Assembly (NCBI GenBank): GCA_014799665.1
Contig: JAAVHP010000004.1
Location: 1 to 64,000, forward strand
Length of the DNA stretch: 64,000 bases
Direction: 5' to 3'
From: Clostridiales bacterium
GTDB lineage: Bacteria > Bacillota > Clostridia > Christensenellales > Pumilibacteraceae
Part shown: positions 1 to 9,600 of the stretch, one piece after another
Layout of the letters: each line of letters starts with the position of its first letter
Position numbering within the stretch: position 1 is the first letter of the stretch
Made by a program: the position numbers and the translations under genes
Notes under the pieces: generated by a model
Seen by the model: only the letters and a program-made list of their open reading frames with translations
What the model was told of the DNA's origin: nothing
The model's database searches: none

Positions 1-957
1 TATATGGATTATCCTTATACAGAAAAAGCGTTCACCGGAAAGATTAACGGTAATAATTACAAATTATACGGGGAATGCGGTTGGCCGATATTCGGATATA
101 TAAAAGGAGCCGAGATTTGTAATTTTGTTTTATCAACTGAATTGCATAACAATAGTTTGATTTATGGAGTATTTTGTTATTTAGCTGAAAATAGCAGTAT
201 AAAAAACATCGTTAATTATGCCTATATGGGTGGCGCAAAAGGGGATAATTGGGACGTTTCGTTGGGTGGCTTGATATGTCTTATTGCGGATTGTACCGTA
301 GAAAACGTAATTAATTACAGTGACGTTACGGGTGAAGCCGCGATAGTCCAATATGCATATAACAGTACTGTAAGAAACTGTAAAAACTACGGTAATATTT
401 CTGTTGCTTTTAAATATCCGATTGTTGGGGCTGTTGTAAGCGTAATTTTGTTGGAAAGATATGAAGTTCCGACTGTCGGGAGTATAGTAGAGGACTGTGA
501 AAATTACGGAAACATTATAGGCGTAAACTATATAGGCGGGATAGTGGGGCGCGTAGAACTTTTTAAAGATGCGCACACGATCGGATATGATTATCCGAGA
601 AATTATTTTACGGATCTCGGGCGCGTAAAATTAGCGCAAAACCCGTCGGTCATAAGAAATTGTAAAAATTACGGGAACATTTATAGGTATAAAGATTATG
701 AAGAGGATCCGTTAAAAAATACAGTAATCTGCTGTTTCGGAGGAATAGCGGGATTAGGATATCAAATAGAAAACTGCACGAACAGCGGTAATATTTACGG
801 GTTCGAAGTTATACATCCCGAATACACTGTGGATTATATAGGCGGAGTAGCGGGCGCCGCCTGCACGGTAACAGATTGTACAAGCTCGACAAAATTAGTA
901 GCGGCAAATACGATCAAGCACACGGACGATATTTGCGGTTACTTAATAGAAAAATAA
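1..957 (+). CDS. GLUG-like repeat protein, 5' end missing
   Basis: The frame is open to the first base, so the gene probably begins upstream and the ATG at 4 need not be the start; no signal peptide is visible in the part present. The 317 visible residues carry a recurring motif, N-C-x-N-x-G-N-I, near residues 125, 165, 219 and 257, alternating with G-G-I-V/A-G turns. This is the pattern of GLUG-type repeats in bacterial surface adhesins and substrate-binding proteins, which fold as short beta-strand coils. The next gene starts 16 bp after the stop behind a GGAGAA ribosome site, so the two are probably co-transcribed. Role unknown; a cell-surface or secreted binding protein is inferred. Confidence 0.7.
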   Translation, partial: YMDYPYTEKAFTGKINGNNYKLYGECGWPIFGYIKGAEICNFVLSTELHNNSLIYGVFCYLAENSSIKNIVNYAYMGGAKGDNWDVSLGGLICLIADCTVENVINYSDVTGEAAIVQYAYNSTVRNCKNYGNISVAFKYPIVGAVVSVILLERYEVPTVGSIVEDCENYGNIIGVNYIGGIVGRVELFKDAHTIGYDYPRNYFTDLGRVKLAQNPSVIRNCKNYGNIYRYKDYEEDPLKNTVICCFGGIAGLGYQIENCTNSGNIYGFEVIHPEYTVDYIGGVAGAACTVTDCTSSTKLVAANTIKHTDDICGYLIEK

Positions 958-972
958 ATTGGAGAAGAAAGT

Positions 973-3900
973 ATGAAAAACGTCTTGAAAAAGGGTATCC
1001 TGCCGTTTATTATCGGTGCGCTAGGTTTGGTAATCATATCGCTTGTAATCTGGTTTACCCCATCCTCAGTCGCACGTGCAGATGAATATAAATCGCAGGT
1101 CGGCAGTTTTACTCCGGAACTCGTCATTAATAAATATGAGGATGGTGAAGCTGAATTGCTGTCGGATAACCTGATTGAGGTTAAATGCAATTCGTTCGGT
1201 AAGAATATAACCTTTGATTGCGGTTCTTGGTATAAAAACGAGAAATCGGGGCAAGTTTTTATGGATACTCGGTTATCCGATGATATTTCGTTTGCATATT
1301 TAAATGCCCAAAATTCCAAGCTGAGCGTATCGTATTATGATGAATACAATGAATATAATGTTTTAACGGTAAACGCCGACGCGGAATTAGCGGAGCATAT
1401 CAATAGCGCCAGCGTAACCGACACTTATACGGCTAACAACATTGTATCGGAAGATCGATTACTTTTTGCCGGTTTAACAAATACAAGAACTAATACGTTT
1501 TATTCCGACGGAAGTCGCACGACGTCTGATGAAAAAAGTGACGATGGGTGGACAAATTTGTCCGAAGATGATATTATTCGGTTAAAAAATTTGACGAGCG
1601 ACAAAAAGAAAAAGGAAGAGCTGCTGGATATAGGAAGAAAAGAAAAAGACATCACGAATATAGTCGATTACATACCCGAGAAGTATTTTGCTATCGAAAC
1701 AAACACTATGTTTATAGGACAGGAATATGGGTTTGTTATCCTTTCAACATTGTATGAACGTACTTATACTTTTTATGGAAGAGATGCGTGTACTTACTTC
1801 AATAGTGTAATTGTATTTAGTATAGACAGGGAAAGTAATGTCCTCAGTCGGGAATATCCCGTAACGCTTAACATTGCATTTACGGCGTCAGGCGCATGTT
1901 ATTATTATCCTAACGGATGGGGCGACGGCGATGACAAAGCCACTAAAGATATAAGTCTCAGCCAATATTACGATGGCTATGAGGGTATATTTATCGCCGA
2001 TCCTGCTTTTTCTTCTCGCATAAATAATTTATATGATATAAACGCGTTTAACGAAGATTATGATTTGTATAAGGATACCGATACGTCCCTATCGCAGGTG
2101 CGAATGAATTATAACGGATATGCCGGCAAAAAAGTAAGGAAGAAAAATGTAAGCATGGAATCGATTAGTTCGATGATTTTAACTATCGCTTCGAGTGCGG
2201 CTTCCACAGCAATGAAATTTATTACTAAAGGAAAATGTAATCCTTTCATAGCGCTGATCGGCACCGGCATAACAACGATTAGTGAAATATGCAAGTTTGC
2301 TAACGAGGAAAAAGTATTTAATGGCATATATTATAATAATGAGAAAAATATATTTACTTTTGACGCACCGTCACAAAAACCCAATAAGTCGGTAATTGCC
2401 TGTATCGGCGTTGATACACAATCCGATAATATTGATTATAAACCCGGATCTAAAGCCAGCGCTATTTTCGGGAAAAATGGGCATTATGCTCAATCTATCT
2501 TTGTATTGAATGAAGTGAACAAGCCTACCGCCTTTACGAGTTATGTAAATTTTGCGTTGGGGTTTCAGTCAGCAAATAAAGATGATTCGCAAACTTACAG
2601 ATATCCTGTTCCGGATAGATTCAATTACTCGGGATTAACAGTAAAGCTGTGGGATAATGGGAATACAGAGAAAGTAACGGTAAATAACGATACGGAAATC
2701 TATGCATATGCAAACAACAGGATTTCGTTAAACTGTGCTGTCGAAGAGGATGGGTATTATAATTTGAAATTGAAAAATTTCGAAAGAATAATTTCAAGTT
2801 ATGACGAAAAAAAATTGCCGATAGAGAAAGCGCAAACTCTCAATGACATAACCGAAGATCGTAACTCGATATTTAATGGCATGGTTTCAGATATAAGCGG
2901 CGACGTTATAAGTATTCGGCTGTACTTGAATAAAGGATCGAATAAAGTTTCTTTGGAATTGGCGGACGTAAAAAATATCCCGTGTTTGGGCGCGTCGTTT
3001 GTTGCATCGATTGAAAAGTGCATTAACGAAATCAGTGTGGGCAGTACGAAAGTCGTTAAGTTAAAGCCCAATGAAAGTGGCATATATAAGTTCGACGCTC
3101 CCAAAACAGGTATATATAGGATTGACAATACTACTGCTACGATAGACGTATTAAACGAAAACAACATTGTCGTTATTGCCAATCGAAAAGATGGCGAAGT
3201 TTTGCTTACGGAAGGGAAATCCTGTTTTATTAAAGTAAAGAACACTTCAAGCGTAGCTTTGACAACAGAATTGTGCGCAACATTTAAACCGGAAACCACA
3301 GAATTAAATTACTCTGGAACGCTCGACGCACATAAAAGCATATGGTATCCCATTAGGATAAATAATAGTGGCACTTATGTTTTCGATGCCGATGGCGATA
3401 TAAGGATAGCGTTTAAGGATTCCAAACCACGCGACGTTTTTTGCGGCTCTAATAAAGTAGTTTTTCCTTCGGGTACGTATTTCCTCTACGTCGAAAATTT
3501 AAACGATACGAAAACTGATTATAGCGTTTCTATATCGTTTGAACCCGGCATAATGAAAGCCAATCACCCGCATAACGTGTATTTAGATACCTCGTATAAG
3601 TTTATTCCGCCGATAACGGGTAAATATCGGTTAACCGTGGACAATGAAGATTATATCTTAACGATAGACGGCAAACCTTATACCGGAGAAGATTTAACAA
3701 AAGGGAAACAATATATTATAACTGCTAAAATCAAGAGAAATATCGATATCGGAGCAAAAATACAAATAGATTTTGTTCCGAAGCAGGAGGGGGTCTTCCA
3801 TTTTAATGATAAAGTAAACCTTATATCTTCTTCGGCTGCGTTTTCTACCGAAATAGATGGGGAATTCCAAATAGATTCAAATTATGTAACGGTTTACAGT

Positions 3901-6555
3901 CAGGATTTGACTGTAATCAGTAAAGTCAATAATACTTATCTATTATCGGCAAATGAGATATACTATATAGTCAATGAGGGTCAAACCGGTTGTGAAGTAG
4001 TATTCTACGCAAAACAAATCCCCGTAAATACTCAATTTAACGTCTTACCGAACAGTACGTTATATTATAGGATATGCCCGGACGTTGACGGTCTTTACTC
4101 GGTTGAGGCAAGCGGACAATCAACCGTAGCTGTATTTGAATATGGGAATCTATCTAAAGAAGAATCTTTAACCAAAGAGAGCGGTTCATACAGATTAAGC
4201 AAGGGAAGCATTTATTACGTTGTTGTAAAGACAAATGCCAATCCCGATGTTATAACGATACATAATAATGAATGGGACGGATTATTTGAAATAACGGAAG
4301 GGTTGATGTTCGAAAATGTGTTGTCCGCTAACAATTATTTCACTACGAACACATTTATTCCGGAGTTTTCGGGCCTTTATAAATTTGTCTTTTATAGGGA
4401 TAGAAACGTTGATTTTAAGATAAGTTTGGAAAGTAACGGACAAGCAGTTAAGGAAGCGGAGTTCGTACCAATGAATTTTGTCTTAATCTTTGAATGCGAA
4501 CTCCGAGCAAATACAAAGTACAATTTGAATTATGAACTGCAATCTAATATTCCCGGCAATACCTATTTAGCATTCGGGATTTTTAAGACTATCAGTCCTT
4601 CGAATTTTGTTGTTTATGCGGATGGAAAATTGCAAGATAATAGCGGGGATGCGAACATCGTAGCATTAGGGAAAACCGGCGAAGGATTTACTACAAAGCA
4701 AATAGCCGTTTCAAAACAATTCGGTGACGTTACATATAAAGTGCTGAACGCGCCGATTATTGATAATTCTCCTGCCGTTACGATAAGCGGAAACGGTTTA
4801 TTAAGAATAAACAATAAACTCCCGCAATGGACAAGTTTTGCCGTTGAGATAAACGTCGGAAAATGTGAATACGGAGATATAGTTTTAGATGAGGGTATAT
4901 CTAAAATTATAAATTTCGTTATATATAACAAAGTCGAAAATATTGAAATTATTGATGAGGATAACGCATTCGTTACCATTGTTGACGTTGCGCCGAATAG
5001 TTCAATTAATTTATATGCTAAAATTTATCCTTTGTTTGCTGCGCAAGCGGATACATTGAGTTTCAGTGTTAAGGAAGATGATAAAAAATATATCAGCTTG
5101 AATAGCAGCGGAAATAAAGCGACAATATTCGGTGTTGTAACGACTCCTAATAATACATACGCAAGAGTCTATGCGTTTTGCGGAAATGAATTTACCGTAG
5201 TTGTTATGGTGCGAGTCCACGCCGAAGAAATCACGGCAACGTCCGCTTTAGACACAAGCCAGTTTAACGGCAGCACAGCCTATGAAATAATAGTAGAAAC
5301 AGGTAATATAGGAACGCTGAATTTAAGCAATAAAACCAATATCAATTATTTGAAAATACGCGGCGGCTCTGTTAAGGAGATTAATGATTTCAATCTACAA
5401 ATCGGTTCGCGCAGTTTTGTATTGGTATTGGAAGATATAATTATTCATGGTACGAATGATAGCGTAATATATTCTACAAGTTCCGATTTGTCGGTTTACT
5501 TCTCGGATAACGTTGAACTATACGGCAAGGATGGCGACTTAGATATTCAAAACGGTGCACCCGCTATCAAGGTAAAATGTATGACGGTTTATCAGATCGG
5601 AACACAAGAGATAGTTATACAAGGTGGTAACGGTTATAGTTATAAAACCAGTCAAAATAATGTCGGCGGCGATGGCGGGATAGCTATTCTTTCCGATACG
5701 TTAGGTGGAAAAGTTGAGCTCAAATCGATCCATGATTTTGTTATTAAAGGTGGTAACGGCGGTAATGGCGCTAAAGGTATTGACGGAAGTCATGCAACCG
5801 AAAACGGAAAGAAAGGAAGCGACGGAGGAAATGGAAGTCGTGGCGGCAACGGTGGTATAGCTATTTTTTGCGTCGGTACTTTGAAAATCAGCGGGAATAA
5901 AATAAATATATTAGGCGGCAACGGCGGTAATGGTGGTAACGGCGGTACCGGCGGCAACGGCGGCAATGGGGCGAAAGGAGATTCCGTCGATGCTTCTCCG
6001 GGGCAGCGCGGTGGCGACGGCGGCAACGGCGGTGACGGTGCTTTGGGTGGAGAAGGAGCAGTTGCTATTTATAACGATACGAACATATCATGGCAAACTA
6101 ATTGGTCGCACGTTGACGGAGAAGACGGTGTTTACGGTAATGGTGGTAACGGTGGTAATGGCGGTCGCGGCGGAGATGGTGCCGATGATGACAGTACGGA
6201 TAACGATTCATCTCCCGGTGGCGACGGTGGTAACGGCGGTAACGGTGGAGAAGGAAATAAAAACGGTCGCATGGGCAATGGCGGCGATGGTGGTAATGGT
6301 GGAAATCCCGGGGCTAACGGCGACGGTGAACACGGCGGTAACGGCGGATATGGCTATAACGGCGGCAACGGCGGTAACGGCGGGTCTACGGAAATGTGGT
6401 TACAATCCGGCGGCAACGGCGGTAATGGCGGGGATGCATATGGCGGAACAGTCGGACAAGGCGGCAACGGCGGTTATAGCGGCGTATGGGGAAGCGACGG
6501 TTCAAGCGGTTCGTCGGGTACACAACGTGGCGAAAAGCATAAGCCTGATGCTTGA
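973..6555 (+). CDS. giant secreted protein with beta-sandwich-like repeats and a glycine-rich C-terminal array
   Basis: 1860 residues. Residues 1-36 form a signal peptide or anchor: a lysine-rich start, a hydrophobic stretch and an A-R-A cleavage-like site. Residues about 397-450 contain another hydrophobic, Ala/Ser-rich segment. Residues about 690-1230 hold several loosely repeated units of roughly 90 residues with 'G-x-Y-x-F/V' strands (IYKFDAPKTGIYRI, GTYVFDADG, GKYRLTVDN), resembling pre-peptidase C-terminal beta-sandwich domains. From about residue 1550 to 1850 the chain is dominated by G-G-N-G-G-N-G units with short interruptions, like mycobacterial PGRS or collagen-like tracts. There is no LPXTG motif or C-terminal membrane anchor. 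GGAGAA precedes the ATG. Probably a surface or extracellular structural or adhesive protein; no enzyme motif was recognised. The domain assignment is tentative. Confidence 0.75.
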   Translation: MKNVLKKGILPFIIGALGLVIISLVIWFTPSSVARADEYKSQVGSFTPELVINKYEDGEAELLSDNLIEVKCNSFGKNITFDCGSWYKNEKSGQVFMDTRLSDDISFAYLNAQNSKLSVSYYDEYNEYNVLTVNADAELAEHINSASVTDTYTANNIVSEDRLLFAGLTNTRTNTFYSDGSRTTSDEKSDDGWTNLSEDDIIRLKNLTSDKKKKEELLDIGRKEKDITNIVDYIPEKYFAIETNTMFIGQEYGFVILSTLYERTYTFYGRDACTYFNSVIVFSIDRESNVLSREYPVTLNIAFTASGACYYYPNGWGDGDDKATKDISLSQYYDGYEGIFIADPAFSSRINNLYDINAFNEDYDLYKDTDTSLSQVRMNYNGYAGKKVRKKNVSMESISSMILTIASSAASTAMKFITKGKCNPFIALIGTGITTISEICKFANEEKVFNGIYYNNEKNIFTFDAPSQKPNKSVIACIGVDTQSDNIDYKPGSKASAIFGKNGHYAQSIFVLNEVNKPTAFTSYVNFALGFQSANKDDSQTYRYPVPDRFNYSGLTVKLWDNGNTEKVTVNNDTEIYAYANNRISLNCAVEEDGYYNLKLKNFERIISSYDEKKLPIEKAQTLNDITEDRNSIFNGMVSDISGDVISIRLYLNKGSNKVSLELADVKNIPCLGASFVASIEKCINEISVGSTKVVKLKPNESGIYKFDAPKTGIYRIDNTTATIDVLNENNIVVIANRKDGEVLLTEGKSCFIKVKNTSSVALTTELCATFKPETTELNYSGTLDAHKSIWYPIRINNSGTYVFDADGDIRIAFKDSKPRDVFCGSNKVVFPSGTYFLYVENLNDTKTDYSVSISFEPGIMKANHPHNVYLDTSYKFIPPITGKYRLTVDNEDYILTIDGKPYTGEDLTKGKQYIITAKIKRNIDIGAKIQIDFVPKQEGVFHFNDKVNLISSSAAFSTEIDGEFQIDSNYVTVYSQDLTVISKVNNTYLLSANEIYYIVNEGQTGCEVVFYAKQIPVNTQFNVLPNSTLYYRICPDVDGLYSVEASGQSTVAVFEYGNLSKEESLTKESGSYRLSKGSIYYVVVKTNANPDVITIHNNEWDGLFEITEGLMFENVLSANNYFTTNTFIPEFSGLYKFVFYRDRNVDFKISLESNGQAVKEAEFVPMNFVLIFECELRANTKYNLNYELQSNIPGNTYLAFGIFKTISPSNFVVYADGKLQDNSGDANIVALGKTGEGFTTKQIAVSKQFGDVTYKVLNAPIIDNSPAVTISGNGLLRINNKLPQWTSFAVEINVGKCEYGDIVLDEGISKIINFVIYNKVENIEIIDEDNAFVTIVDVAPNSSINLYAKIYPLFAAQADTLSFSVKEDDKKYISLNSSGNKATIFGVVTTPNNTYARVYAFCGNEFTVVVMVRVHAEEITATSALDTSQFNGSTAYEIIVETGNIGTLNLSNKTNINYLKIRGGSVKEINDFNLQIGSRSFVLVLEDIIIHGTNDSVIYSTSSDLSVYFSDNVELYGKDGDLDIQNGAPAIKVKCMTVYQIGTQEIVIQGGNGYSYKTSQNNVGGDGGIAILSDTLGGKVELKSIHDFVIKGGNGGNGAKGIDGSHATENGKKGSDGGNGSRGGNGGIAIFCVGTLKISGNKINILGGNGGNGGNGGTGGNGGNGAKGDSVDASPGQRGGDGGNGGDGALGGEGAVAIYNDTNISWQTNWSHVDGEDGVYGNGGNGGNGGRGGDGADDDSTDNDSSPGGDGGNGGNGGEGNKNGRMGNGGDGGNGGNPGANGDGEHGGNGGYGYNGGNGGNGGSTEMWLQSGGNGGNGGDAYGGTVGQGGNGGYSGVWGSDGSSGSSGTQRGEKHKPDA
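5620..6535 (+). repeat. in-frame glycine-codon array (GGNGGNG repeats)
   Basis: The 3' sixth of the large secreted-protein gene is an array of imperfect 6- to 9-bp units such as GGCGGTAACGGC, encoding Gly-Gly-Asn-Gly. Synonymous GGC/GGT and AAC/AAT codons are mixed, so the protein repeat is better conserved than the DNA repeat. This suggests selection on the protein rather than very recent slippage. The array opens long spurious frames on both strands. Confidence 0.8.
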
Positions 6556-6615
6556 GAAAGGTATAACTTTACGCTAAAATTTCTTTGAAATAAGTAGTAA
6601 TTCGGGAGAAAAAAT

Positions 6616-9600
6616 ATGAGTTATGACAATTTATCGATGGAAAATCTTACTAGAATCGTAAAGTATTCCGATAGTAAGGATATTACTTTTGAGGCAACAA
6701 AAAATGATATTTCATTGGTTGATTTAAATTCCGATCTTATAGTTAGTAATACTTATAATGGTATTAATGTTTGGGGACGAGGGAAGAAAAGCGTTAGCAA
6801 TTATGAAAGCGCGGAATATCAATTGTTCATTTTGCGTGTGAGCTTCGACAGTGACGATACAGAGCAAAATTTGGCGTTTCCGTTTTTGTCTGCGCTGCGA
6901 CTATCGCAACAACCGTTCAATACTATAGTTGACGGTAGTTTTAAGAATCTTTCAAACAAAATGTTGGTTGTTCTTTTGATTGATGCAAAAAAATATTCAA
7001 ACAGAGAACGGGCAAAAGATCTGGTATCGTATTATCTTAATAAATTTGAAAATCTTATTATTTATGCAAAATATAAGTATGATGATGAGCAAGAGGATTA
7101 TACGTATGAGCTTTTAGAAGAGGATGAATTCACTTTTGGTAAAATATTCCCACTGTTGCCTATATCAGATGAAAAACATAATTTTCCGTTTAAATCGTTA
7201 GATTATAGGGAACTGACCTCTATAAGAAAATATAAGGAAATCCCGAGTTACTTTGATATAGCTATCGATCGACTTTCAAATAACGTAAAGGAAAAATTGT
7301 ATGATTTGATTTATGGAAAAAATGTATATGCCGGTAATAAAGAATTTATTAAGCAATATGAGGAAATAATAGGCTCTAAACTCCAAACTTTAACGTGTTT
7401 GGCGCAAATTATTTTTCTTACTATGTTAAAAGGCGTATCGGAAAAAGTAGACGAAAATGTTATTTATCCTATCCTATGTAAAAAAGAGTTTGATGCTAAC
7501 GCAGAACCGGATGAGACAATTGAAGAAGTCGAACTAAATCAAGAAGTAATCATGAGCATTTACCTGTCGGCAATAGAGTATGCCGATGGTATTTCGCAAA
7601 TCTTAGAAAACTCGGTCACGCATAGTAGCGAGCATATCGGATTCTTTTCTATGAGAACATATTATGTGGATTGTAACTCGCCCCCGAGCAGTTCTGAGAA
7701 TTGTGCACATTACAGATATTCGATAACGCAAAAATGTAATGTAAGAGGAAACGGGCCGTTTGAAAACTGTCGGTATATGATTGAATTTACCGCAATCGAC
7801 TATGCTATCCCTATCCCGAATGATGCCGATTGCGCAACAAAAGATGATAGAAGAAACTTTTATCGTAAATATGTGAACGGAATCTACGACGTATTTAAGA
7901 AAAATAATCCCGACGCTAATTTGGTGCCGGATACGTTAGAAGGCGTTTTTAATTTCCGAAGTCGAGAAATTGATCAAATAGCTCATCATCTCGGACTTAA
8001 GCTGTTTAGAAATCTTATTGTAGAGAATGGGGGAATGGTTGTTGCAGGGTCGCCACGCAGGAGCGATCAAAAAGAACCAATAATTGATCCGATATGTTAC
8101 TTTCATAATTACAAGAGAAAAAGCGCCAAGCCTATTGAAAATAAAACTAGAGGCTTTACATACTATGTCGTTATGCTCCCTATTCAGGAGCGCAGCATGG
8201 ATCTGCCGGATTCTGAGCGTAGCAAAAAATCGTTTGCCGTAAACGATTCCGTTTTTGATGATAAAAGCGTTGTGCAGTGGGATATTCCTAAACCCGATAA
8301 GAATATTCTCGATATAAGTAAGCAAACAGATAAGAGTATCGCTATCAATAAGATGCGAGAATACTATACTAATCAAATATTATCTAATACGTCGGATAAT
8401 ATTGTAATTCCCGTAATCACTTATGAATTGACCGATAATTTTATGGAAGATTGTGAACGTTTTGCAAAGATGAGTCTGTTGGTGCAAGAAGATCTTCGTA
8501 ATGCGTCCGGTTATCCGTCCAAAAGAAGATTTTTAGCATTGAACTTTGTTAGCAATAATATTGTGCTTGCGGATCAAGCGATAGGATATTTTATAAGAAT
8601 ATATGCATCGTTCTATAAAAAAGCGGACGGCGGTATCCCCGCACTCGGCTGTTCGCAACTTGCATTATTTGCAAACGTTAAAGACGAGCCTACGCAATAT
8701 GTGATGAATATAAGTGGAGAAAGTATTGATGATTTGCGTACCGTCGCAGAGTATTTTGTTTATTCCGGATTTCCGATTGCGTTGAAACAAGCCAACCAGT
8801 TGAGGTATCTTTTTGATAGACCTGATAAAAGCTCAAACAGCGGAAGAAAAGTTTCCGCAAAGCCCGGAGACGCAGTAAATCTCTTCCCTTATGATTTGTT
8901 TGTTCGTGATGAGCAGGCGCAACAAGAGGGCGTTTTTATATCGTCTATCAATAGAGAGCTTAATAGAGAACTGGGGGCGGAAATATCTACAAGACAATTC
9001 GCCGGACCGATCAGAAACGGAGTTAGACTTAAACCCGCGCACGTCGCTTTGAGCGTTGGTATACATTTGGACACTTTCTATCAAGCGGAATTACTTTTTT
9101 ATAATAACAGTATAATTAAAAATTTTGCCATTTTAATAGCACGAGATTTGATAAATAAACTTAAAAATAATGATTATGGTAAATCAGAACAAAATGGAAT
9201 TGTAGTTATCGGCTATGAAAACTATTCACATGTATTAACGGAGCAAGTAACATATTATTTGGAAAAATATGCGGATTCGCTCGGTATCGGATACATATTG
9301 GGCAATAATAATTATCCACATGTTGCTTACTGTACGTTTGCCGGTCAAATCGATATCGTAAGCGGAATAAAGACGAGAGTTGTTCCTAAATTCAGACTGC
9401 AACATTTGGTGCTAGATAAGGATGAAAATCTTGCCGACATACAAATGTCGGATCTGTTTGTAAAAGACGATAATGGCAAAGTAGAAGCGCCGTTATTTGT
9501 AATTGTCGAGCCCATTGCAACAACATCAAACACGATCTTGCAAATAAGACGCGCCCTTCGGCATTTTTCCGATAACGCCGGAGTAGCGTCCATTAACTAT

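Noticed and set aside
5790..6026. minus-strand Pro/Leu-rich frame
   Set aside because: Reverse complement of the glycine-codon array; a compositional artefact.
5620..6535. possible CRISPR-like array
   Set aside because: Units are short, contiguous and in frame with a protein; there are no spacers of constant length.
5930..6577. 215-codon plus-strand frame over the glycine array
   Set aside because: It is a shifted reading of the GGN repeats giving Ala/Val/Met-rich low-complexity protein, with no ribosome site.
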